A DNA stretch of 61,037 nt from Arcanobacterium sp. S3PF19 (lineage in GTDB: Bacteria > Actinomycetota > Actinomycetes > Actinomycetales > Actinomycetaceae). The stretch lies in assembly GCF_000758825.1 (NCBI RefSeq), contig NZ_JRMX01000004.1:1-61037 (forward strand), written 5' to 3'. The position numbers and the translations under genes were made by a program. The notes under the pieces are model-generated. The model did no database searches and was not told the DNA's origin. It saw only the letters and a list, made by a program, of their open reading frames with translations. Positions 17,619 through 24,617 of the stretch are shown in pieces (within the stretch, counting starts at the first letter, position 1; each line of letters opens with the position of its first letter).

Positions 17619-17798
17619 ATGGATAAGCTCGTTCGTTTTTGCCGTGAAGTAGCGACATTCGGCTTGACGGTTGCCTTAATCGCGATGCTGGTTGCCTTAA
17701 TATGGGATGGCACACTTGCTATTAGAATTGGTTTTACCTCTTTTGTTATTGGTGTCACAGTTATCTCGCTTAAGACTGTCCTTCGAAAGACTGATTGA
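17619..17798 (+). CDS. Small two-helix membrane protein
   Basis: A 59-residue protein (MDKLVRFCREVATF...) with two hydrophobic segments (GLTVALIAMLVALIW and IGFTSFVIGVTVISL) and a basic end. The ATG at 17619 follows GAGGAGG and TTAAGGGA. A strong terminator follows at 17841. I do not recognise the family; small membrane proteins of this kind are common in integrative elements. Confidence 0.5.
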   Translation: MDKLVRFCREVATFGLTVALIAMLVALIWDGTLAIRIGFTSFVIGVTVISLKTVLRKTD

Positions 17799-17840
17799 AT
17801 TTTGTTTGGTTCAAGTCAATAGTTGAATATCTCACGTTGG

Positions 17841-17882
17841 GTGACTATTACTGATCTCTGTCAGTGATAGTCACTTCTTTTT
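17841..17882 (+). terminator. Intrinsic terminator
   Basis: A 14-base near-perfect stem, GTGACTATTACTGA against TCAGTGATAGTCAC, with a six-base loop, then TTCTTTTT. It ends the transcript of the small membrane protein. Confidence 0.8.
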
Positions 17883-17950
17883 ATGAATCTTAAAGTCAGG
17901 CTCAATGTCCGTCCTGTTTAGCCGGTGATTAGTTAGGGTAATCGGATGAA

Positions 17951-18337
17951 GTGTTGGATACGTTGAAGAATAATATTAGAGAAATTATCGCGTGCAATAA
18001 CTTAAGCGAGATTGAAACTGTTGATAAAAGAATTGCAGTTAAACAAGCGATACTACTAACCTTGCTTAAAGCTAAAAAAGACTACACGAAAACTGCCAAT
18101 GAGATTGATGAGCTTAAAGTTAAGAAACAGCAGCTTCTTATAGAAGAAGCAGGTCAAGAAGATGCTAAAAGACGAATCAGAGAAATGGAAGATTTTCTGA
18201 AAAGTGAGCGTCACGATATTAGTGAGTATGATGAGAAGCTGGTAAGAAAGTACATCAAGAAAATAAAAGTTTACGAGGATAGGTTCAGCGTAACTTTTAA
18301 ATCAGAGATTAGTGTGGATATTGAAAGGGCATCGTAA
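17951..18337 (+). pseudogene. Serine recombinase, C-terminal remnant
   Basis: Only the last ~128 residues remain. They match the coiled-coil tail of large serine recombinases: DKRIAVKQAILLTLLKAKKDY, a long charged helix, then the closing strand motif LVRKYIKKIKVYEDRFSVTFKSEISVDIE. The resolvase catalytic domain, recombinase domain and zinc ribbon are missing, and nothing upstream supplies them. It stands in the first slot downstream of the att site, so it is probably what is left of the integrase of that element. Confidence 0.7.
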
Positions 18338-18377
18338 AAGCCAAAAAGAATGTGAGCGTTTGAAATGTTACAAAAGT

Positions 18378-18411
18378 CAGCCTAGGGGTAATCCTCTCTA
18401 GGCTGTTTTTT
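18378..18411 (+). terminator. Intrinsic terminator
   Basis: CAGCCTAG and CTAGGCTG pair around a 12-base loop, followed by six T. It lies 40 bases after the recombinase remnant. Confidence 0.85.
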
Positions 18412-18445
18412 ATGCTCAAAAATTAAGCTATTAAGCCAATCTTAA

Positions 18446-18481
18446 ACTTTTTAACGATAGCTTTTCCTATCGTTAAAAGGT
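18446..18481. repeat. Inverted repeat carrying the CGTTAAAAGGT motif
   Basis: ACTTTTTAACGATAG and CTATCGTTAAAAGGT form a nearly perfect 15-base inverted repeat around CTTTTC. The right arm contains CGTTAAAAGGT, seen again at 17181, 18628, 18740, 24299 and 24415, so it may be a protein-binding site of the elements. Confidence 0.55.
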
Positions 18482-18541
18482 GCACCCGGTATCCATAGTG
18501 TGCACTCAAAAAAGTGTAGCTATACTTGGAGTTCTCTCAAT

Positions 18542-18795
18542 CCACGTTGAGAGTGTTGTGTTGATGTCAAGGGCTTAATAGCCGGATGCAAGTTTGCCCT
18601 TGTGTAACAAGGCTTAGCGAGGGCTGTCGTTAAAAGGTTTAATGCGAAGTAGCTTTAAGCTGGTTCCTTGCGATTTTTGAGCGTGTTTTGGCTGTATGAG
18701 GGAAGATATCAACGCTCTAGGGTTGAGTGCACAGGATGTTAACGTTAAAAGGTGCACCCACTTTGCACCCAGCTGGTGAAGTGGGGAAATAAGGT
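18542..18795 (+). repeat. Attachment site copy 2 and block R2
   Basis: 18542-18577 still encodes HVESVVLMSRA and a stop, a displaced end of the methyltransferase gene. The following ~220 bases repeat block R1/R3: TCGTTAAAAGGTTTA, ATCAACGCTCTAGGGT, GAGTGCACAGGATGTTAACG, GGTGCACCCACTTTGCACCC. Bases 18338-18845 contain no gene apart from the terminator and repeats listed. Confidence 0.75.
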
Positions 18796-18845
18796 TTAGG
18801 CTAATTATCGAAGTGGTTCAATTACGATAATTATGCAAAACTATA

Positions 18846-19128
18846 GATCTGTTCTATCCGTCCACAGCTCACACTGAGTCATTACTGTTTGAACAGCATC
18901 TTCCATACCTTCAGGAGGATAACGGTGCTCCTTAAGAAACATAAATACCCACCGGAGGGCATGGATGACGCTGTTGTTACTGTAATGATTCAGTGCGAGC
19001 TCTGGACGGACAACAATGATATGGAGCATCGGGTAGTTAACTATAGTGAGGTACTGAAAGAGAGTAATAATCAGGAATTGATGATGGTTGCCGAAGACAG
19101 AGGAGCTTATGACAATAATAAGTGCTGA
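18846..19128. pseudogene. Inverted duplication of a probable HsdR C-terminal fragment
   Basis: An imperfect inverted repeat of ~88-base arms is centred on CTTAAG at 18931-18936. Both arms, read outward, encode almost the same peptide: KYPPEGMDDAVVTVMIQCEL on the plus strand and RYPPEGMEDAVQTVMTQCEL on the minus strand. This resembles the C-terminal segment of type I restriction R subunits. The plus strand runs on to VLKESNNQELMMVAEDRGAY and stops. No helicase or nuclease motif remains. I read it as a rearranged scrap of a lost type I restriction system; the HsdR match is from memory. Confidence 0.5.
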
Positions 19129-19227
19129 TACAGCTGATATAACGAAAAGAAGATGTTGTGGTTTCTGGCGGCTTTCGAATAGAGTTTCCTGATAATCAAA
19201 AGGCAAAAATGAAATGGAGAAATAATT

Positions 19228-20043
19228 ATGAGTTCAAATGTAATAAGACATGATAACATTATCCCTTTAGTAACGCGTCAAAGCATAGCAAACAGATATC
19301 GTACGGTTACGAAAGCTATAAATCAAGAGTTTTGGAATTCAACGAGTGAAACCACACATAGTCTCTATGTTGGTTCTTATGGAAGAAACACAGCAATAAA
19401 TATAAGTGACATAGATATACTTGTTGAAATTCCGGAAGATGAATATAATCGGTACTCATATTCTAAAGGGAATGGGCAATCTCGACTTTTACAGGCTGTG
19501 AAGAATGCGATTGAAACTCCCTATTCAAGAAGCGATATTAGGGCAGATGGTCAGGTTGTTAAAATTGCCTTTTCTGATGGGATGAAATTTGAAGTGTTAC
19601 CAGCGTTTCCGCAGACAAGTTGGGGTGGTAGTGTTTCATACAAATATCCAGATACGAATATGGGAGGAAACTGGAGAACAACAGATCCTAAGTCTGAGCA
19701 AAAAGCAATGAAGGAAAAGAACAGCTCATCTAATGGGTTATTGTGTGCTACTTGTAAGCACATAAGAACGATCAGAGATGATTCTTATTCGAGCTATCAT
19801 CTGTCAGGAATTTTAATTGATTCCTTTGTATATGTTGCGATGGGAAGATGGTATTTTACGGATGGAGATAGCAATTCCTCAAGCCAACCAAGATCGTATG
19901 AACAGGCATTGCTTGATTATTATAATCATATTTCATGCAACGGAATATTTGCGCCAAGTCTATCTGCTCCCGGAAGTGAAATGTCGATTGATACTACAAA
20001 GGGATGGGATGTCCTCGGCAAGATTCTAAATAAAATGGTATAG
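19228..20043 (+). CDS. CD-NTase (SMODS domain) of a CBASS-like pair
   Basis: A 271-residue nucleotidyltransferase. The active site is GSYGRNTAINISDIDILVEI (residues ~49-68), with the GS motif and two metal-binding Asp of the DxD pair; the third acidic position is the Glu of KFEVLPAF near residue 115. Enzymes of this class make cyclic oligonucleotides on phage infection. The ATG at 19228 follows GGAG. Eleven bases downstream is a SLATT 2TM protein, the partner expected of a membrane-acting CBASS. The protein is short, and no Cap2/Cap3 ancillary genes are present, so this would be a minimal type I layout. The nucleotide product cannot be told. Confidence 0.8.
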   Translation: MSSNVIRHDNIIPLVTRQSIANRYRTVTKAINQEFWNSTSETTHSLYVGSYGRNTAINISDIDILVEIPEDEYNRYSYSKGNGQSRLLQAVKNAIETPYSRSDIRADGQVVKIAFSDGMKFEVLPAFPQTSWGGSVSYKYPDTNMGGNWRTTDPKSEQKAMKEKNSSSNGLLCATCKHIRTIRDDSYSSYHLSGILIDSFVYVAMGRWYFTDGDSNSSSQPRSYEQALLDYYNHISCNGIFAPSLSAPGSEMSIDTTKGWDVLGKILNKMV

Positions 20044-20054
20044 GGCGGAGTAAA

Positions 20055-20609
20055 ATGGAAAGTGATAAAAGCTATAGGGCACGATTAAAAAATCAAATAA
20101 AGGATGCTTGTGGAAAAGTTATATACACATATACTGCGCATCACAAATTAGCTGATCGACTTGAGAAAGAAAATAAGTATGTGAAGAATGCACAGATTAT
20201 ATTGACCGCACTTTCTTCTTGCGGATTTTTTGCCAGCATTATAACAAACAAGGTCATATTGACATGGGTAGGTGGAATTTCTGCTGTATTGTCTTTGTGC
20301 CTAAATCTATATGCCAAGGAATATAAGATTCAAAATGAAGTAAGCCAGCATCGAAATGCAGCAAATGTGTTGTGGGGTATTCGAGAAGAGTATGTTTCCT
20401 TATTAGTTGATTTTGAAGTGCTTGACGATAGTGAGATACAAAAAAAGAGAGATGTTCTTTGTAATAAAGTTTCAGAAGTCAATAATAATTATCCTGCAAC
20501 TGATGAGAGAAGCTACAGGGCTGCGCAGAAGGCTTTGCAAAAGGAAGAAGAACAGACTTTTAAGGAGAACGAGGTTGATTCCATTTTGCCTAATGGAATT
20601 GATAGGTGA
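20055..20609 (+). CDS. SLATT-domain two-helix membrane effector
   Basis: A 184-residue protein with a basic/helical N-terminus (YRARLKNQIKDACGKVIYTY), two adjacent membrane helices at residues ~50-88 (IILTALSSCGFFASIITNKV and ILTWVGGISAVLSLCLNLYA), and a helical C-terminal half. This is the SLATT architecture, predicted to open or disrupt the membrane when a CD-NTase product is sensed. It follows the CD-NTase by 11 bases with GGGCGGAG as ribosome site. Family assignment rests on architecture and context. Confidence 0.72.
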   Translation: MESDKSYRARLKNQIKDACGKVIYTYTAHHKLADRLEKENKYVKNAQIILTALSSCGFFASIITNKVILTWVGGISAVLSLCLNLYAKEYKIQNEVSQHRNAANVLWGIREEYVSLLVDFEVLDDSEIQKKRDVLCNKVSEVNNNYPATDERSYRAAQKALQKEEEQTFKENEVDSILPNGIDR

Positions 20610-20631
20610 ATAATCGAAAGGGGTGAGTTAT

Positions 20632-22074
20632 ATGATACTCCCTGAAAATTTGATGAACTTGATTCGTCAGGGCGAGGGGCTGACAGTCGAATTCAAAAAA
20701 TCAACAACAGATATTACGAAGGATGTCTATGATACTGTTTGTTCTTTTTCCAATCGGAATGGCGGTCATATTTTCTTTGGCGTGAAGGATAACGGGACGA
20801 TTCTCGGTGTTGATAAAGACTGCGTTGAGCAGATGAAGAAAAATTTTGTTACTACGATCAACAATGAGAGCAAAATGTATCCGCCACTCTACTTGACTAC
20901 AGAGGAATATGAGATCGATGGGCGTATTGTTCTTTATGCCTATGTCCCGGTTGGAAAAACCGTTTACCGCAATGCGGGCAGAATATTTGATCGCAATAAT
21001 GAGTCGGACATCGATATTACAGATAATGCGGACATGGTTTTCAACCTTTATGCCCGTAAGCAAAGCACCTATTTTGTGAATAAGGTCTACCCTGCCATCC
21101 CGGTTTCAAGCCTTCGTCATGATCTTATGGATCGAGCAAGGAGAATGACGAGAGTGAATACTGAGCACCATCCGTGGATTGACATGACGGATGAGGATAT
21201 GCTCAGAAGCTGCGGGCTTATACTTGAGGATCCGGAAACGAACAAAGAAGGTATAACACTTGCGGCAATCTTACTCTTTGGTACGGATAACCGTATCATG
21301 TCCGTGTTACCTCAGCATAAGACGGACGCTATTTTCAGAGTGTTCAATGTTGATCGTTATGATGACAGGGATGTGGTGATCACAAACCTGATTGAAAGTT
21401 ATGATCGTCTGATGGAATTTGGAAAGAAGCATCTAAATGACGTTTTTACATTGGATGGCATCCAAAGGGTAAGCACCAGAGACAAAATCCTGCGTGAGAT
21501 TATCTCCAATTTGTTGATGCACCGTGATTTTTCCAGCGGATATGTACCAAAGCTTGTCATTGAACGGGATAAGATTACAACAGAAAATGCCAATCTTGCA
21601 CATGGGCACGGAAACCTGAATCTGAAAACATTCAAGCCATTTGCAAAGAATCCGCCGATAGCAAAAGTATTCCGTGAGATCGGTCTTGCTGACGAACTGG
21701 GAAGCGGTATGCGCAACAGCTATAAATACACGAAGATGTATTCTGGTGGAGAGCCTGTCTTTACAGAGGCAGATGTTTTTACGACAGTGATTCCCCTTTC
21801 CGAGGCGGCAACGGCTACCGTCGGACCGACTACCCAAGGTACTACCCAAGCGGCTACCCAAGGTACTACGCAAGCTGAACTGAGCGAAAGAGATAAGACG
21901 TTAGTTAATCTCTTACTGAAGCATCCGGACCATACACAAGCAAAGATTGCTAATGAATTAAACTGGGATGTTAATACTGTGAAATATTATATGAATAAGC
22001 TAAAGAAGAATTCCGTAATTCTACGCCACGGGACAAGTCAGAACGGCTATTGGGAAGTTATTTATAAGAATTGA
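20632..22074 (+). CDS. AlbA_2 (Schlafen-like) and ATPase domain regulator
   Basis: A 480-residue protein. Residues ~1-125 are an AlbA_2 domain (EFKKSTTDITKDVYDTVCSF and GGHIFFGVKDNGTILGVD). Residues ~260-385 match the HATPase_c_4 module (LREIISNLLMHRDFSSGYVP, REIGLADELGSGMRN). After a Thr/Gln-rich tandem repeat (TTQGTTQAATQGTTQ) comes a winged helix (HPDHTQAKIANELNWDVNTV). Such proteins are usually called transcriptional regulators; many sit in defence islands. The ATG at 20632 follows GAAAGGGGTG, 22 bases after the SLATT gene, so it may be co-transcribed with the CBASS pair. Confidence 0.72.
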   Translation: MILPENLMNLIRQGEGLTVEFKKSTTDITKDVYDTVCSFSNRNGGHIFFGVKDNGTILGVDKDCVEQMKKNFVTTINNESKMYPPLYLTTEEYEIDGRIVLYAYVPVGKTVYRNAGRIFDRNNESDIDITDNADMVFNLYARKQSTYFVNKVYPAIPVSSLRHDLMDRARRMTRVNTEHHPWIDMTDEDMLRSCGLILEDPETNKEGITLAAILLFGTDNRIMSVLPQHKTDAIFRVFNVDRYDDRDVVITNLIESYDRLMEFGKKHLNDVFTLDGIQRVSTRDKILREIISNLLMHRDFSSGYVPKLVIERDKITTENANLAHGHGNLNLKTFKPFAKNPPIAKVFREIGLADELGSGMRNSYKYTKMYSGGEPVFTEADVFTTVIPLSEAATATVGPTTQGTTQAATQGTTQAELSERDKTLVNLLLKHPDHTQAKIANELNWDVNTVKYYMNKLKKNSVILRHGTSQNGYWEVIYKN

Positions 22075-22134
22075 GATATAATAATTCATCTGCATTTTAG
22101 GGCACTCCAAAGCGCACTTATAGATCAAGCCAAA

Positions 22135-22362
22135 GTGCCAAAACGCCAAGATGACGTTTTAAGTGGCGTTTTGAATGATGTTTTGGCGGATAAGATAATA
22201 GAAGTCATTCAAAATGACCCTAAGATTACGCAGGTAGAACTTGTGAAGATACTTAATATTCCATATCGTTCTTTACAAAGAAAAATGGATGAGATGAAAG
22301 ACTCTGGCCGCATAGAACGCATTGGTGGCAAGCGTTATGGTCACTGGAAGATTAATGAGTGA
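22135..22362 (+). pseudogene. Winged-helix fragment of an AlbA_2-type regulator
   Basis: A 75-residue fragment (ITQVELVKILNIPYRSLQRKMDEMKDSGRI...) with the winged-helix end seen in AlbA_2/HATPase regulators and no other domain. No ribosome site precedes the GTG. It is probably the tail of a second regulator whose front was deleted. Confidence 0.5.
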
Positions 22363-22423
22363 TGTAGATGTGTGAAGGATTGACTTTATGTATGGGCAGA
22401 AAATAACGGCGAGATGATATTTG

Positions 22424-22622
22424 ATGAATCAAGATCCTTATAAGGAATATATCAAAAAGTCCGATCCTGATAAGTGGGATAAGGGAACAAGATAAGGAGC
22501 AAGCCACGATGCAAGATTTAATTCAATTTTGCTCTGTTCCTCGCAGCCGGAAAGAAATGCAAGAATTTATGGGGCTGATCGGTAGAGGAAACTTTTCGCA
22601 AAAATTACAAGGCCTCTTATGA
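22424..22622 (+). pseudogene. Internally deleted Fic-family gene
   Basis: Bases 22424-22495 encode MNQDPYKEYIKKSDPDKWDK and a few more residues to a stop; this looks like the N-terminus of Fic proteins. Bases 22509-22622 encode FCSVPRSRKEMQEFMGLIGR..., like the C-terminal winged helix of the same proteins. The whole Fic core with HPFxxGNG is missing. The two ends lying 13 bases apart indicate a large internal deletion. Confidence 0.55.
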
Positions 22623-22654
22623 AACATCAAATAAAAAGGAAAGGTCGTGAATAA

Positions 22655-23788
22655 ATGAGCAGAATACTATGCCCGGAATGCGGGACAAAAATATCAGATA
22701 AAGCTACGAATTGCCCGCATTGTGGATTTCAAAGTGCCGATCCAAAGAGGCCAATCAGTGAGCAGGACAAATACGAGATGGTTCCGATCTTCGAATATGA
22801 TATTGAAGAGTGGCAGCCGAATCGAGGAGAACTAAGCATTATCTCATATGAAGATAATAGAAGTCTCATTCACTATTTTGGTAAGTGGGAAAATATCAAG
22901 GTGAAGCTTCCTGCAATTGCAGAAGTAATAGGAGCTATGGCAGACAAGGATCACATCATGGTTGCTAAGATGGATTCCCATGTGAAGGAGTTAATAGATA
23001 AGGGAATCTATCGATTCACCATTGATAAACAGGGAGAAATACTACCAACAATTCGTGACGCAGATGGATTTGTTAAACAGGTGAGACTTGAGGACATGGC
23101 CTTGACACCTAATCTCATACAGTCCTTAAACAATTTATCGACGCACGCGATAATGGCTCAGATTCTTGATGAAATAGAATATGTCGGTGATGCAATAAGA
23201 GAAATCCATGTAGAGCTTCAGAATGATCGTCTTGCTATGGCAGAAGGAGCGAGGGATAAACTAATGCAGGCAAGGCTGATTCAGGATGCAAAGCTGAGAG
23301 AAGCGGCTATGCTGGATGTTATACATAGTGCGACAGATGCAAAGCGAGTATTGATGCGGAACTTTTCTCAGAATATGTATCATATCACCGAACATTCCCA
23401 GAAGTCTGATTTTCAAATGATGCTTGAATTCAAAGGAGAAAAAGACGTCAGCAGGAAGGCAATTGACGCATTTCAGGCACTTGTTTACATTACTAACTCT
23501 GTGCAGATCGAGTGTGAAGGATACGCAATGTTGGGAGAATACGAACCGTGCAAGGAATGCTTAGAGGAATTCAAATCCTTCATAGTGGAAAATAAACTTA
23601 ATGAGCGAGATACATTATTGTTGCTCAATGAGAATTCTTCTCAGAAGCGGATCGAAGTAGTTGATCAGTTTACCGATATTGCAGCGAGGATTACAGCCTT
23701 TGATCCGAAGGCACAAATTGAGTATTCAGTACATAATCTGTTGACAGTAGAAACAGAACATACCGGAAGTGATTATGATGAGCAATAA
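22655..23788 (+). CDS. Zinc-ribbon protein of unknown function
   Basis: A 377-residue soluble protein beginning with a zinc ribbon (ILCPECGTKISDKATNCPHCGF, two CxxC pairs in residues 4-24). The rest is mixed alpha/beta followed by a long helical part (residues ~160-260). There are no membrane segments or catalytic motif I can name. AAGGAAAGG precedes the ATG. It overlaps the next small zinc-ribbon membrane gene by 14 bases, so the two are probably one functional pair. Its place between a CBASS pair and the next att site makes a defence role possible, but that is inference. Confidence 0.6.
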   Translation: MSRILCPECGTKISDKATNCPHCGFQSADPKRPISEQDKYEMVPIFEYDIEEWQPNRGELSIISYEDNRSLIHYFGKWENIKVKLPAIAEVIGAMADKDHIMVAKMDSHVKELIDKGIYRFTIDKQGEILPTIRDADGFVKQVRLEDMALTPNLIQSLNNLSTHAIMAQILDEIEYVGDAIREIHVELQNDRLAMAEGARDKLMQARLIQDAKLREAAMLDVIHSATDAKRVLMRNFSQNMYHITEHSQKSDFQMMLEFKGEKDVSRKAIDAFQALVYITNSVQIECEGYAMLGEYEPCKECLEEFKSFIVENKLNERDTLLLLNENSSQKRIEVVDQFTDIAARITAFDPKAQIEYSVHNLLTVETEHTGSDYDEQ

Positions 23789-23975
23789 TAAAGGTCCAGA
23801 AATTCGTTACTGCAAGAAGTGCGGATGCGAACTTGTAAGCACGAATAAGTACAAGTTATGTGATAATTGCAGACGCGAAAGGAATGCAAATATTAGAAAG
23901 GGCGTATTAGGTGCGGTTGGCAGTATCGCACTATTTATTGTTACCAAGGGGAAAGCATGGTGGCGGAGGAAATAA
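23775..23975 (+). CDS. Small zinc-ribbon membrane protein
   Basis: A 66-residue protein with two CxxC pairs (YCKKCGCELVSTNKYKLCDNC) then one membrane helix (GVLGAVGSIALFIVTKGKAW) and a basic end. The start lies inside the 3' end of the preceding zinc-ribbon gene, which suggests coupling. A GTG at 23769 is also in frame. Function unknown. Confidence 0.55.
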   Translation: MMSNNKGPEIRYCKKCGCELVSTNKYKLCDNCRRERNANIRKGVLGAVGSIALFIVTKGKAWWRRK

Positions 23976-24213
23976 AGCCTGAGCCGAGTTGAGGCGATGG
24001 GATTTCAGATATATTCCCTCAGAGCGAAGTCTTGAGGCGGTTGGTAAATCTGTGCGTTTGCATATTATTAGGCAGGAACATGGTCTTTGACCTGTTTCCG
24101 AGAGCGGACAAGGGTAAAATCGGTGTGTTTTCCTCAAAAAATGCGCTTTGACCAATTCCTGCGAACGAACGTGAATTTGGCTACACACTCGACATTAAGA
24201 TGAAGCAGTCAAT

Positions 24214-24455
24214 CCACGTTGAGACTGTTGTATTGATGTCAAAGGCTGATTAGGTGGGTGCAAGTTTGCCTTTGTATAGCAGGGGTTTGCAGGGTCTATC
24301 GTTAAAAGGTTTAGTATACGGCGGCTTTAGGCCGGGTTCTCGCGGTCTTTGAGAGTGATTTAGCTGTTTGAGGGAAGATATCAACGCTATAGGGTCGAGT
24401 GCACAGGATGTTAACGTTAAAAGGTGCACCCACTTTGCACCCGGCTTTGTGAAAT
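24214..24455 (+). repeat. Attachment site copy 3 and block R3
   Basis: 24214-24252 still encodes HVETVVLMSKAD and a stop in frame, a well-preserved displaced gene end. The next ~200 bases match block R1 closely (TAGGTGGGTGCA, ATCGTTAAAAGGTTTA, GGGTTCTCGCGGTCTTTGAG) and end in GGTGCACCCACTTTGCACCC. Bases 23976-24213 carry no gene I can see. Confidence 0.78.
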
Positions 24456-24506
24456 AAGTAAGACGATAGTTAAGTTGCTTGAGGTACTAAGTTATATATG
24501 ATCACA

Positions 24507-24615
24507 TGGTATAATAGTGACAATTATTTTCGGAGGTATCAAAAGATGGTAATTAATAAATCCTGTTCTAACTAATGTAGAGAGGTTAAATCCTCTCGGT
24601 ATTTTCAAGGAGGAT
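24507..24615 (+). promoter_or_regulatory. Extended -10 promoter and attenuator-like leader of the ABC-F gene
   Basis: TGGTATAAT at 24507-24515 is an extended -10; no good -35 is visible. The leader then has GGAGG and a nine-codon ORF (24546-24575). Next is a hairpin, GAGAGG/CCTCTC (24580-24597). TCCTC inside it can pair instead with GAGGA of the ABC-F ribosome site (24610-24614). This is the layout of ribosome-stalling attenuators. Which state is repressive cannot be decided by eye. Confidence 0.6.
24546..24575 (+). CDS. Putative leader peptide of the ABC-F gene
   Basis: Nine codons (MVINKSCSN) behind CGGAGGT, ending 42 bases before the ABC-F start. Short leaders here often stall ribosomes in the presence of an antibiotic. 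The peptide resembles no leader I know. Confidence 0.45.
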   Translation: MVINKSCSN

Positions 24616-24617
24616 TT

